This document shows positions 8,488 to 17,825 of a DNA stretch of 64,000 nt, piece after piece (the first letter of the stretch is position 1; the number at the start of each line of letters is the position of its first letter). Made by a program: the position numbers and the translations under genes. Location of the stretch: contig CAJXTU010000001.1 in assembly GCA_913060865.1 (NCBI GenBank), positions 124,001 to 188,000 on the forward strand. The letters run 5' to 3'. The DNA comes from an uncultured Cycloclasticus sp. (GTDB lineage Bacteria > Pseudomonadota > Gammaproteobacteria > Methylococcales > Cycloclasticaceae). Under the pieces are notes generated by a model. It made no database searches. It saw only the letters and a list, made by a program, of their open reading frames with translations, and was not told the origin of the DNA.

Positions 8488-9840
8488 ATGATAATGAAAT
8501 CTCCAGAACTACTACTGCCTGCGGGCAGTTTGCAACATATGCGCTACGCCTACGCCTTTGGTGCTGATGCTGTATATGCTGGGCAGCCGCGCTATAGCTT
8601 GCGAGTGCGAAATAATGACTTTCATAAACTGCCTGTTTTAGCGCAGGGAATTGAAGAGGCTCATGCTTTGGGCAAACAGTTTTTTGTGGCGAGTAATTTG
8701 ATGCCGCACAACACGAAAGTTAAAACGTATATGGCGGATATGGAGCCGGTTATTGCAATGAAACCGGATGCCTTGATTATGTCCGACCCGGGCTTGATTA
8801 TGATGGTGCGTGAACGGTGGCCTGATATGCCGATTCATTTATCAGTGCAAGCGAATACGGTGAATTATCAAACAGTAAAGTTTTGGCAGTCAGTGGGCTT
8901 GACGCGGGTTATTTTATCGCGTGAGTTATCGCTAGATGAGATTGAAGAAATTCGCCAACGTTGCCCCGATATTGAGTTAGAAGTTTTTGTTCACGGCGCG
9001 TTGTGTATTGCCTATTCGGGCCGTTGTTTATTATCCGGTTACTTTAACCACCGTGACCCAAATCAGGGTTCGTGTACTAATTCGTGCCGTTGGGATTATA
9101 AGACGCATACAACGGATGGCAACGATGATGCGCCTCAGAAAATAGATTTTAAAGCGTTTGAGGCGATGAATGAGAATGCTCTATCCGATTGTGGCGGTCA
9201 GCAACGACATCCTTTGGCAGATAATATTTACTTGATTGAAGAAGCCAATCGCCCCGGTGAATTAATGCCTATTTTTGAAGATGAGCACGGTACTTACATC
9301 ATGAATTCAAAGGATTTACGTGCTATTCAACATATTGAACGGTTAACAAAAATGGGTATTGATTCGTTAAAAATAGAAGGGCGAACCAAGTCGGTTTACT
9401 ATGTTTCGCGCACCGCGCAGATTTATCGTCGAGCGATTGAGGATGCAATGGCGGGTCAAACGTTTGATCCAACATTAATTGGTAAGCTAGATAATCTTGC
9501 TAATAGAGGGTATACCGATGGGTTCTATCAACGTCACCCGACACAGCAACAACAAAACTATATAAGGGGTTACTCAAGTAGTGATAGGCAGCAATTTGTT
9601 GGTGAAATTGCTGGTTATGATGAAACAATGCACTGCCTAGATATTACGGTTAAAAATAAGTTTAGTGTGGGTGATAAATTAGAACTTATTTTACCTACGG
9701 GTAATATTGAGTGGACACTCGAAAAAATGATGGATAAACAAGGCAATGCCATTGATGTTGCTCCTGGAAGCGGCCACAGTATAAAGTTGCCCTACAGGGG
9801 AGATGTGTCTAAACATGGCCTGTTGGCACGTTATTTATAA
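8488..9840 (+). CDS. trhP: tRNA hydroxylation protein TrhP (YegQ, peptidase U32 family)
   Basis: A 450-residue U32-family protein beginning with PELLLPAGSLQHMRYAYAFGADAVYAG, the YegQ hallmark. The U32 signature EVFVHGALCIAYSGRCLLS is around residues 165-183, and cysteines of the iron-sulphur site continue into GSCTNSCRWDY. YegQ/TrhP supports prephenate-dependent 5-hydroxylation of U34 in tRNA; it is not a protease in practice. Length agrees with E. coli YegQ (453). Two ATGs (8488 and 8494) share the AGAAAG ribosome site. Confidence 0.92.
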   Translation: MIMKSPELLLPAGSLQHMRYAYAFGADAVYAGQPRYSLRVRNNDFHKLPVLAQGIEEAHALGKQFFVASNLMPHNTKVKTYMADMEPVIAMKPDALIMSDPGLIMMVRERWPDMPIHLSVQANTVNYQTVKFWQSVGLTRVILSRELSLDEIEEIRQRCPDIELEVFVHGALCIAYSGRCLLSGYFNHRDPNQGSCTNSCRWDYKTHTTDGNDDAPQKIDFKAFEAMNENALSDCGGQQRHPLADNIYLIEEANRPGELMPIFEDEHGTYIMNSKDLRAIQHIERLTKMGIDSLKIEGRTKSVYYVSRTAQIYRRAIEDAMAGQTFDPTLIGKLDNLANRGYTDGFYQRHPTQQQQNYIRGYSSSDRQQFVGEIAGYDETMHCLDITVKNKFSVGDKLELILPTGNIEWTLEKMMDKQGNAIDVAPGSGHSIKLPYRGDVSKHGLLARYL

Positions 9841-9878
9841 AATTGAGATGATATTTCTTTAGCGAAGAACACATACAT

Positions 9879-10517
9879 ATGACAGTAGATTTAACGCGCC
9901 ATCGGCACGAATTCTTGCAGCAAGGGCTAAGCCGTAACGAGTTGGATGAAAACCCATTTAAGCAGTTTGATCATTGGTTTAAACAGGCGGATGAATTAGG
10001 TGTGCTAGAGCCTAGTGCGATGAGCTTAGCCACGTCCGACGGGGTTAATGTGGGTGTGCGAACAGTTCTATTAAAATTTTTCAATGAACAGGGTTTTGTC
10101 TTTTTTACTAACTATGAGTCTAAAAAGTCGAAACATATAGCGGTAAACCCCCAAGTGGCATTGCTGTTTCCGTGGTTATCGCTGGAAAGGCAGGTAAAAA
10201 TAACGGGTCGTGTAGAGAAAGTATCTCAGCTGGATTCCCTCAAATATTTTGCCAGTAGGCCGAAGGGCTCTCAACTAGGTGCATGGGCTTCTGAGCAATC
10301 TAGCCACCTTTCATCAAGGCAGATGCTGATGGGTCAATTTGAGGTCATGAAAGCAAAATTTGCCAAAGGGGAAGTGCCCTTGCCTGATTTTTGGGGCGGT
10401 TATCGCGTTATACCTAATAGTATTGAGTTTTGGCAAGGAAGAGAAAATCGTCTGCATGACCGCTTTATTTATGAAAAGTCAGGTAATGAGTGGGTGATTA
10501 GTCGCCTTGCGCCATAG
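9879..10517 (+). CDS. pdxH: pyridoxine/pyridoxamine 5'-phosphate oxidase
   Basis: A 212-residue FMN enzyme oxidising PNP or PMP to pyridoxal phosphate. Visible are the N-terminal [19 protein letters not shown] segment, the FMN-binding VRTVLLKFF and [13 protein letters not shown] motifs, and the C-terminal [12 protein letters not shown]...RLAP signature. Length equals the family norm. It lies 38 bases behind trhP on the same strand. Confidence 0.97.
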   Translation: MTVDLTRHRHEFLQQGLSRNELDENPFKQFDHWFKQADELGVLEPSAMSLATSDGVNVGVRTVLLKFFNEQGFVFFTNYESKKSKHIAVNPQVALLFPWLSLERQVKITGRVEKVSQLDSLKYFASRPKGSQLGAWASEQSSHLSSRQMLMGQFEVMKAKFAKGEVPLPDFWGGYRVIPNSIEFWQGRENRLHDRFIYEKSGNEWVISRLAP

Positions 10518-10645
10518 AGATAGAAAGGACGTTAAGGCAATAGACTAGATAAGTAGGCTTCAAACACTGGCGCTGGAAAGATTATTTTTTTGTTTTTGTA
10601 GTACTATTAATCTACTGAATGTTTACTTCAGGCAAAGGAGGCAAG

Positions 10646-12040
10646 GTGAAAATTTCATTCCACGGTGCAGCAAAAGGCGTGACGGGTTCATGTCATTTGG
10701 TTGAATGTGCAGGTAAACGTATCTTAATCGATTGCGGATTTTACCAAGGTGGTAGAGAGCTCATTGAGGAGAATGCAGAGCCTTTCGGTTTTGAGCCGGC
10801 GTCTATAGATTTTTTATTGTTAACTCACGCTCATTTAGATCATTGTGGACGTATCCCTTTACTCGTTAAGCGAGGGTTTAAAGGTGTTGTTATTACCACG
10901 GCAGCTTCATTGGAGCTGGCACGGTTAATTATGCTAGATTCCGCTGGTTTGCAAGAAGAAGAGGCCCGTTATCAACAACGTAAGGCAAAGCGGCAAGGTG
11001 CTAAATCGAGCAACCAAATTGAACCGCTGTATACCGTGCTAGATGCACTCAATAGTCTAGAGTTTTTTGGTAGACACGTTAACTATGGTGAGCCTGAACA
11101 GTTGGCAGATGGAATTAAAGCTACATTTCTTGATGCGGGTCATATACTGGGTTCGGCTTCTATTTATTTAGAACTTGAAGAGAGTAACCGTCAGCATAGC
11201 CTACTATTTTCAGGCGACCTAGGTTACGGCGGCAGAGCTATTTTAAACGCACCATCTACACCACCAAAGGCCGATAGCGTTATTATGGAAACGACTTATG
11301 GTGATCGCTTGCATAAACAACTTCAGCCCTCTATAGCAGAGCTTTACGACGTGATTAACGAAACGGTAGGGCGTGGCGGTAATGTCATTATTCCCACCTT
11401 TGCGATGGAACGGGCACAGGAAATACTCTATTTCTTGCGTGAAGGTATTCTAAATTCAAACATCAAACACTTCACCAATGTTTTTCTTGATTCACCGATG
11501 GCGATTTCTGCGACCCATATTTTTGAGCGGCACCCCGAATGCTACAACGCAGAGACATTAGAGCTTTTTAATGATGGTAAAGATCCTTTCGGTTTTCCAG
11601 GATTACATTTCACGCGCGAAACAACAGAGTCCATGTCGATAAACCAGGTCTCAGGTGGCGCAGTGATTATGGCTGGCTCAGGCATGTGTACGGGAGGGCG
11701 GGTTCGTCATCACTTAAAACATAATATATGGAACAAGCGAAATAGTATCGTATTCGTTGGGTTTGCGGCCCAGGGAACGCTGGCCCGAAGGATTATTGAT
11801 GGAGCGAAAACTGTAAAAATATTTGGGGAGGAGATTCCGGTCAGGTCAAGCATCCATACGATAGGTGGCTTTTCTGCTCACGCAGATCAAGCTGAATTAC
11901 TTGCTTGGCATGCAAAAACAGGCAACCCAAAGAGAACTTTTTTAGTTCATGGTGAGGAAAGAAGTATGCTCAAATTTGCGGATAAATTACAAAATACAAC
12001 GGTGGAAATGCCGTTATTGCATCAATCCTTTGAGCTATAG
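10646..12040 (+). CDS. beta-CASP metallo-beta-lactamase fold protein, RNA-processing exonuclease type
   Basis: A 464-residue protein. The metal motif HAHLDHCG lies near residue 61, the beta-CASP insertion follows, and the motif FSAHADQAELLAW lies near the C-terminus. These mark the Ysh1/CPSF73-like group (COG1236), which act on RNA 3' ends; the bacterial member's substrate is unknown. The frame extends to an ATG at 10619, but GTG at 10646 is preferred: AAAGGAGG (10634-10641) is placed four bases before it, and the protein then begins VKISFHGAAKGVTGSCH like its relatives. Confidence 0.85.
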   Translation: MKISFHGAAKGVTGSCHLVECAGKRILIDCGFYQGGRELIEENAEPFGFEPASIDFLLLTHAHLDHCGRIPLLVKRGFKGVVITTAASLELARLIMLDSAGLQEEEARYQQRKAKRQGAKSSNQIEPLYTVLDALNSLEFFGRHVNYGEPEQLADGIKATFLDAGHILGSASIYLELEESNRQHSLLFSGDLGYGGRAILNAPSTPPKADSVIMETTYGDRLHKQLQPSIAELYDVINETVGRGGNVIIPTFAMERAQEILYFLREGILNSNIKHFTNVFLDSPMAISATHIFERHPECYNAETLELFNDGKDPFGFPGLHFTRETTESMSINQVSGGAVIMAGSGMCTGGRVRHHLKHNIWNKRNSIVFVGFAAQGTLARRIIDGAKTVKIFGEEIPVRSSIHTIGGFSAHADQAELLAWHAKTGNPKRTFLVHGEERSMLKFADKLQNTTVEMPLLHQSFEL

Positions 12041-12272
12041 GCAACGCGGTTTATTTAATTCTTAGTCAAGCTAACACACTTGTGAAGTGTGGAGCGTTCT
12101 TACTGACATGAAAGGTTGAGGGGCTTCATTGGTGCTGTTAGTCATGCCGAGTAATTTATTTTGCCGTTTGAACATGTTAATGTTTTTAAACTAATGTCGA
12201 CCATTGAAAAATGATCAAATAAGCTCATTAGATTCTCATTAAACGTTAACAGTAAAATATAGGGGTGATGAT

Positions 12273-12890
12273 ATGAGTAATGACAAGGTTGTTGATATAC
12301 ACGCAAATAAAGCAGTTGATGTGTACTTTAATTTTAGAAGCCCTTATTGTTACTTAGCCTCTAAAAACATGTTCGCTATTTTTGATGAGTATCAGGTAGA
12401 CCTTTTGTGGAAACCTTTTGCTGGTTGGTCGGGTCGCTCATCGCCAGAAAGGGTAAAAACTAAAATACACCTAGTGCGACAAGACGTGGCGCGTAGTTGT
12501 AGAAAAATGGGTATTCCTTTTTCTCCCCCACCGATAGAAACAGACCCAACGTTGGCAGGTGCCATCTCGTTTGCTGCTGAAAGAGAAGGGTTGTTAAAGC
12601 CTTATATTATTGAGGTAATGAGAAAAGAGTGGGCGCAAGGTCGAAATATTGGTGAAATAAAGGTATTGCTTGAAGTGGCTGACATCATCGGCTTATCGCA
12701 TGGACTTGTTGAGCAGGCCAGTGCCGACGAATCATACCTCGTTAAAATGGATGATCATTGGCAAGAAGCACAATCAAAAGGAGTGATCGGCGTGCCATCG
12801 TTTACTGTTGAGGATCAAGTCTTTTGGGGAAATGACCGAATTGATTCGTTAAAAGATCATCTGCACGAATTGAGATTAAGGAAAATATAA
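12273..12890 (+). CDS. 2-hydroxychromene-2-carboxylate isomerase / DsbA-like thioredoxin-fold protein
   Basis: A 205-residue protein of the kappa-GST/HCCA isomerase family. VDVYFNFRSPYCYLAS at residues 15-30 is the thioredoxin-fold start, with serine in SPY as the expected glutathione-activating residue. GVIGVPSFTVEDQVFWGNDR carries the cis-proline loop. Characterised members isomerise 2-hydroxychromene-2-carboxylate in naphthalene breakdown using glutathione; many others have unknown substrates. The stop codon overlaps the next gene's start (TAATG), so the two are probably translated together. Upstream AGGGGTGAT is a good ribosome site. Confidence 0.8.
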   Translation: MSNDKVVDIHANKAVDVYFNFRSPYCYLASKNMFAIFDEYQVDLLWKPFAGWSGRSSPERVKTKIHLVRQDVARSCRKMGIPFSPPPIETDPTLAGAISFAAEREGLLKPYIIEVMRKEWAQGRNIGEIKVLLEVADIIGLSHGLVEQASADESYLVKMDDHWQEAQSKGVIGVPSFTVEDQVFWGNDRIDSLKDHLHELRLRKI

Positions 12891-13528
12891 TGCAGGCGGA
12901 CGAATATTCAATAACGCTTTATCAACGTCCGGATTGTCCCTTTTGTTGGAAGGCACGAATAGTCGTATTTGAAAGCGAGGTGAACTTAAAAGAGGTTGTG
13001 GTTGAGTTAAATAAAAAGCACCCTGATGTTGTCTCTTTAAACCCAAATGCAACGGTGCCAGTTTTGGTTGATGGAGACTTGGTGATATGTGAATCAACCG
13101 AGATTATTGACTACCTGCTTGATAAGTTTCCAGAGACACAGCTAATGCCTGGGTCGCCTAAAACTAGGGCTAGAATCAGACAGCTGCATAGCTATAGTGA
13201 TAGCAAATTAGGTAAAATTCTATTTCCATATATCAAAGAAAAGCGTGATAGCGCAGATCACGTAGCCAGTGCTGAGTTGAAGGAATCTACCCAGCAGGCC
13301 TGGTTTGATGCACAGTCAGTATTGGCAGAACAATTGGGCGAAGGTGATTTTTTTGCCGGTGGTTTCTCGGTGGCAGAATGTGCGTTAATTCCACGATTTT
13401 GTTTGGCAATCACACATGGCTTGCCGATAGATGGGAAATTCCAAAACCTAAAAAACTGGTATGCACGGTGCGCACAACGGCCATCGTTTGTGAAAGCACT
13501 GCCTCAACACTTTCCGGGTCTAGCGTAG
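12890..13528 (+). CDS. glutathione S-transferase family protein with CPFC glutaredoxin-like site
   Basis: A 212-residue protein. The N-terminal thioredoxin-fold domain has YQRPDCPFCWKARI (CPFC near residue 16), the cis-proline NATVPVLVDG, and the glutathione-contacting CESTEIIDYL. An all-helical C-terminal domain follows. A cysteine pair rather than Tyr/Ser suggests an omega- or beta-like, thiol-transfer type GST. Its start shares a base with the stop of the HCCA isomerase-like gene, pointing to a shared glutathione-dependent job. Substrate unknown. Confidence 0.8.
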   Translation: MQADEYSITLYQRPDCPFCWKARIVVFESEVNLKEVVVELNKKHPDVVSLNPNATVPVLVDGDLVICESTEIIDYLLDKFPETQLMPGSPKTRARIRQLHSYSDSKLGKILFPYIKEKRDSADHVASAELKESTQQAWFDAQSVLAEQLGEGDFFAGGFSVAECALIPRFCLAITHGLPIDGKFQNLKNWYARCAQRPSFVKALPQHFPGLA

Positions 13529-13616
13529 TTTGAATCAATGCTTTCTTGTCTTTAACGGCTAGTTTAATACACGTTATATGATATGGTTTAAGTAGAAATA
13601 AATTAGGTGCCATATT

Positions 13617-14753
13617 GTGAATATTAAGGTTATTACAGGCTTTATTTTATTGTTGCTGGCGACGTTAGCTTGGTTTTATTTTAGCGGTGAAAAATCAATA
13701 CCGGTGCGTTTAATTTCTGTCAGTACGGGGCAGGTAGATTTAACCGTCTCTAATACCCGTTCGGGTACCATTAAAGCGTGTAATCGGTCGCGCTTATCAT
13801 TGCCTATTGGCGGACAAATTGCAGAATTATTTGTTAGCGAAGGAGACCAGGTTAAGAAAGACCAAGTATTAATTCGATTGTGGAATAAAGACCAGCAAGC
13901 ACGATTTTCAGAGGCGCAAGCAAGGCTGGAGATGGCTAAGCTAACAGTGGTTGAAAGTTGCTACTTAGCGGATCTTAATAAGCGTGAACATAAACGCTTA
14001 GTGGGCTTGGCAAAAAAAGACTTAGTGTCCGCCGACCGGTTAGATACAGCGAGTACCACAGCGAACATTTCAGTGGCGAGTTGTAGTAAGGCTAAAGCAA
14101 GCAAAGACAGTAGTGCAGCGACGATGCAATTACAAAAAGCGATTCTTGAAAAAACAGAGTTGACCGCTCCTTTTGCAGGTGTAATTGCTGAAATTAACGG
14201 TGAAGTGGGGGAATACATTACGCCGTCCCCTTCAGGCGTTGCAACACCACCAGCGGTAGATCTAATTGCCGATGGCTGTTTGTATGTACAGGCCCCGGTG
14301 GATGAAGTAGATGCATCCAAAATTCAAAAAGGAATGCGCGTACATGTCACCTTAGATGCTTTTCGCGGTGAACAATTTGAGGGTACTGTATCGCGAATTG
14401 CGCCGTATGTGAAAGAGCTTGAAAAGCAGGCGCGAACGGTAGATATAGACGTTAAACTGATTGATAAAGAACAGCATAAAAAACTGCTAATTGGCTATAG
14501 TGCTGATGTGGATGTGGTTATTCAGCAGCAAAAAAATACCCTTAGGTTACCTACGGAAACGGTAATTGATGGCAATAAAGTGCTTTTATATAAGCCATCA
14601 AATGAACAACTGGTACTAAAAGAGTTTACCCCTGGACTGAGTAACTGGCGCTATACAGAAATTAAAGCGGGTTTGACAGATGGTGACCGGGTACTGCTAT
14701 CGCTAGATGTTGACGGAGCGGTTGATGGAGCAAGGGTCAGCGTTGCAGAATGA
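13617..14753 (+). CDS. periplasmic adaptor (MacA/HlyD family) of an ABC efflux system
   Basis: A 378-residue membrane-fusion protein starting at GTG. Residues 5-24 form one membrane anchor. Then come the lipoyl half (LSLPIGGQIAELFVSEGDQVKKDQVL), a helical hairpin rich in Ala and Lys, the second lipoyl half (LTAPFAGVIAEINGEVGEYI), and a beta-barrel. Unusually many cysteines sit in the hairpin region. It overlaps the ATPase gene by four bases and heads a four-gene unit, so it most likely links the two permeases to an outer-membrane channel. No TolC-type gene is nearby. The substrate cannot be read from the sequence. Confidence 0.85.
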   Translation: MNIKVITGFILLLLATLAWFYFSGEKSIPVRLISVSTGQVDLTVSNTRSGTIKACNRSRLSLPIGGQIAELFVSEGDQVKKDQVLIRLWNKDQQARFSEAQARLEMAKLTVVESCYLADLNKREHKRLVGLAKKDLVSADRLDTASTTANISVASCSKAKASKDSSAATMQLQKAILEKTELTAPFAGVIAEINGEVGEYITPSPSGVATPPAVDLIADGCLYVQAPVDEVDASKIQKGMRVHVTLDAFRGEQFEGTVSRIAPYVKELEKQARTVDIDVKLIDKEQHKKLLIGYSADVDVVIQQQKNTLRLPTETVIDGNKVLLYKPSNEQLVLKEFTPGLSNWRYTEIKAGLTDGDRVLLSLDVDGAVDGARVSVAE

Positions 14754-15409
14754 TAGAGCTCAGCCATTTAGATAAACGTTTCCAAATTGGCGATCAAACG
14801 GTTCATGCCTTAGATGATGTTTCATTACGCATTGAACAAGGCGAATACATAGCGGTTATGGGGCCGTCTGGTTCTGGAAAATCTACGCTAATGAATATTC
14901 TAGGTTTATTAGATAGGGCAAATTCTGGCGACTATGTACTAGATGGAATTAATGTATCTAAACTGAATGAAGCTGAGCGTACGAGAGTAAGAAGTGAAAA
15001 AATTGGTTTTGTGTTTCAATCCTATCATTTGGTGCCGCGGCTCACCGCACGAGAAAATATTGAATTGCCGATGATGCTGTCGGGGGTTCCAGCCAAAAAA
15101 CGCAAACAAAAGGTAGACGATGTTCTTAATAAACTGGAGCTGATGGATCGTGCGCATCATAGCCCCAACCAACTGTCGGGTGGACAGCGACAACGGGTTG
15201 CAATAGGTCGCGCTATTGTGATGAAACCGAGCATTTTATTGGCGGATGAGCCGACGGGCAACTTAGATTCTAAGTCTGGAGAAGGTGTCACGAAGTTGTT
15301 GGAATCGCTAAACGCAGAAGGCATCACGTTGATGGTTGTTACACATGATCCAACGTTAGGTGACCGCGCACAAAGGCAATTGAATATGCTGGATGGGCGG
15401 ATAGTCTAA
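14750..15409 (+). CDS. ABC transporter ATP-binding protein, MacB/LolD type
   Basis: A 219-residue ATPase. Walker A is GPSGSGKST (residues 39-47), the Q-loop is in FVFQSYHLVPRLTARENIELPM, the signature is LSGGQRQRVAIGRA, Walker B is ILLADEPTGNLD, and the switch His is in VVTHDP. These motifs place it in the MacB/LolD/FtsE branch of mechanotransmission transporters. It is translated with the adaptor (ATGA overlap) and followed after two bases by the first permease. Confidence 0.93.
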   Translation: MIELSHLDKRFQIGDQTVHALDDVSLRIEQGEYIAVMGPSGSGKSTLMNILGLLDRANSGDYVLDGINVSKLNEAERTRVRSEKIGFVFQSYHLVPRLTARENIELPMMLSGVPAKKRKQKVDDVLNKLELMDRAHHSPNQLSGGQRQRVAIGRAIVMKPSILLADEPTGNLDSKSGEGVTKLLESLNAEGITLMVVTHDPTLGDRAQRQLNMLDGRIV

Positions 15410-15411
15410 CG

Positions 15412-16635
15412 ATGCTTTGGCCAGACATTGTGGGCTTTATTACGCATGTCTTAAGTCGGCACCGCTTTCGTACAATCGTTTTATGGGTGGCGATAGCGAT
15501 TGGTGTCGTTGCCGTAAATTTACTGACGGCACTCGGGGAAGGGGCAAAATCGTATGTACTTAAAGAGTTTAATGTATTGGGGCGAAATACGCTTATCGTC
15601 TTACCCGGCAAAAAAGAAACAACTGGGGGAATGCCGCCTATAACCGGTGAGTCACCAAGGCCGCTTACGTTAAAAGATGCAACATCAGTTTCTCGCTTAT
15701 CAGGTGTCAACGCTGTGGCACCCATTGTGGTGGGTAACCTTGAAGCGTCTTATGCCGGTAAAATACGTGAAGTGTTGACGGTTGGAAGTAGCAGAGATTT
15801 TTTTATTATTCGCCAATTAAATGTAGCCCAAGGCCAAATGCTACCGGTTTTAGACCTAGATAAAAGTGAAGCTGTATGTGTTATCGGAAACAAATTACGT
15901 AAAGAATTATTTAAAAACGAACCAGCTTTAGGTCAATGGATTAGGTTGGCGGATAGTCGATTTCGTGTCATAGGCGTATTAAAAAAGGGTGGAACCAGTT
16001 TTGGCTTTGATATGGACGATGTGATTATTATCCCAGTTGCAAATGCGCAGTCCTTGTTTAACGTAGATGGATTATTTCGTTTGTTTACGGAAGTGAGGAT
16101 ATATCAAGAACTTGATAGCGTTAAGCGAGCCATTGCTGAGTTACTGAAAGAACGGCATGAAGGTGAAGAAGACGTCACTGTAATTTCTCAAGACGCTATG
16201 TTGTCTTCAGTGCAAGAAATACTCGATACCTTAACCATCGCTGTTGCAGGTATCGCGTCTATCAGCATGTTAGTTGCCGGTATTTTGATCATGAATATGA
16301 TGATGATTACTGTTTCTCAGCGAGTTAAGGAAATTGGCTTGCTTAAAGCGCTAGGGGCTACATCGTCAACGGTACGTGTATTGTTTTTATGCGAAGCAGG
16401 CCTAATAGCAACAATGGCATCGGTATCGGGCTTGCTTTTGAGCTACTTGATTATCTTATTCGCGAACATGTATTTTAGTGAAATTCAGTTTCACTCACCT
16501 TGGTGGGCACAATGCGGTTCAATATTGTTAGCAATACTGTTTGCGCTTGTGTTTTCTTGGTTGCCTGCACAAAGGGCTTCAACACTCTCACCTGTCGAAG
16601 CACTGCAAGGTAAACAACAGAAGGAGATTGTGTGA
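15412..16635 (+). CDS. ABC transporter permease, MacB/FtsX type (first of two paralogues)
   Basis: A 407-residue permease with the MacB/FtsX layout: one N-terminal membrane helix (about 22-42), a long periplasmic domain (NTLIVLPGKKETTGG onward), and three C-terminal helices starting near IAVAGIASISMLVAGILIMN. The FtsX-like segment VKEIGLLKALGAT couples to the ATPase. It is clearly related to the next gene along its whole length. Its last four bases overlap that gene (GTGA). Confidence 0.92.
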   Translation: MLWPDIVGFITHVLSRHRFRTIVLWVAIAIGVVAVNLLTALGEGAKSYVLKEFNVLGRNTLIVLPGKKETTGGMPPITGESPRPLTLKDATSVSRLSGVNAVAPIVVGNLEASYAGKIREVLTVGSSRDFFIIRQLNVAQGQMLPVLDLDKSEAVCVIGNKLRKELFKNEPALGQWIRLADSRFRVIGVLKKGGTSFGFDMDDVIIIPVANAQSLFNVDGLFRLFTEVRIYQELDSVKRAIAELLKERHEGEEDVTVISQDAMLSSVQEILDTLTIAVAGIASISMLVAGILIMNMMMITVSQRVKEIGLLKALGATSSTVRVLFLCEAGLIATMASVSGLLLSYLIILFANMYFSEIQFHSPWWAQCGSILLAILFALVFSWLPAQRASTLSPVEALQGKQQKEIV

Positions 16636-17825
16636 ACTGGATTGATAGTGCTCATTGGGTATTTACCTCGGTACTGAGCCATCGGTTCAGAAGTTTGTTA
16701 ACGGCTCTAGGTATGGCCATTGGTATTGCGTCAGTTACGTTACTGACTGCAATAGGAGAAGGTGTTCAACAATATGTGTTGGATAGTTTTTCACAATTTG
16801 GTGCTCGAATTATTGCGATTAACCCTGGTTTGAAAGAAACGCATGGTGCAGGTGGTTTATTGTCTTCAGTGCGGCCGCTAACACTAGGAGATGCTCAAGC
16901 GCTGAAGCAGTTAACGGGCATTGAAAAAGTCGTGCCTGTTGTGCAAGGGTCGGGGGTTGTGGAGTTTATTAATAGGCAACGTAGCGGCATGATTTTGGGG
17001 GTAGGGCCAGATATGAGTGACGCATGGGGCTTCAACGTTGCGCAAGGGCATTTTTTCTCGGGGAATTTGGAAGATGCTCGTTCGACAGCGGTTTTGGGCT
17101 ATACCATGAAAAAAGAATTGTTTGGTGAGACTAACCCGCTCGGTCAGCATATTCGTGTTGGCGGTCAGAGATTTCGTGTGATTGGTACAATTGAAAAGAA
17201 AGGCCAAATGCTGGGCATTGATATGGATGATACGATCTATATTCCAGCTCAAAATGGTTTGCAGTTGTTTAATAGAGAGTCCTTGATGGAAATTGATGTG
17301 GTTTTTTCGGCTAACACATCACTCGGGAGCATTGAAAAGCGTATTAAGCAAATAATGATTGATCGTCATGGGCGGGAAGATGTCACGCTTACCACGCAAA
17401 ATGACATGCTGGAGTCGATGGGTAAAATACTGTCTATTTTGAAGTTATCGGTGGGTGCGTTAGGTGCTATTTCACTGCTTGTTGGCGCGGTGGGTATTCT
17501 GGCCATTATGACGACAACGGTGAGGGAAAGAACGGCTGAAGTGGGCCTGCTTCGAGCGATTGGCGCAGATAAAAAGGCGATTCTTAGTTTGTTTTTAGGT
17601 GAGGCTATTGTATTAGCGTTACTGGGTGGGGTATTTGGTTTGCTTTTGTTGCTATTGTTGACGGGGTTATTACAACTTTTCTTGCCAGGATTGCCAGTAA
17701 CATTTAGCCTTTTCTTCTTAGGTTTAGCGCTATTTATATCAGCTGCAATTGGCCTTATTGCTGGTGTTTTCCCCGCAGGGCAAGCGGCAAATTTGGACCC
17801 TATTAAAGCGCTACACGAAGAGTAA
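16632..17825 (+). CDS. ABC transporter permease, MacB/FtsX type (second of two paralogues)
   Basis: A 397-residue paralogue of the preceding permease, starting at GTG. It shares LTA.GEG, the NPGLKETHGAGG periplasmic start, VRPLTLGDA, the GMDMDD-like LGIDMDDTIYIP element and the C-terminal ERTAEVGLLRAIGA coupling motif. The two permeases probably form a heterodimer with an ATPase dimer. The stop codon at 17823-17825 directly abuts the stop of the convergent MFS gene. Confidence 0.92.
   Translation: MNWIDSAHWVFTSVLSHRFRSLLTALGMAIGIASVTLLTAIGEGVQQYVLDSFSQFGARIIAINPGLKETHGAGGLLSSVRPLTLGDAQALKQLTGIEKVVPVVQGSGVVEFINRQRSGMILGVGPDMSDAWGFNVAQGHFFSGNLEDARSTAVLGYTMKKELFGETNPLGQHIRVGGQRFRVIGTIEKKGQMLGIDMDDTIYIPAQNGLQLFNRESLMEIDVVFSANTSLGSIEKRIKQIMIDRHGREDVTLTTQNDMLESMGKILSILKLSVGALGAISLLVGAVGILAIMTTTVRERTAEVGLLRAIGADKKAILSLFLGEAIVLALLGGVFGLLLLLLLTGLLQLFLPGLPVTFSLFFLGLALFISAAIGLIAGVFPAGQAANLDPIKALHEE

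Noticed and set aside
12070-12095. Hairpin CACACTT-GTG-AAGTGTG downstream of the beta-CASP gene as a terminator
   Set aside because: No T-run follows and the stem is short; left unannotated.
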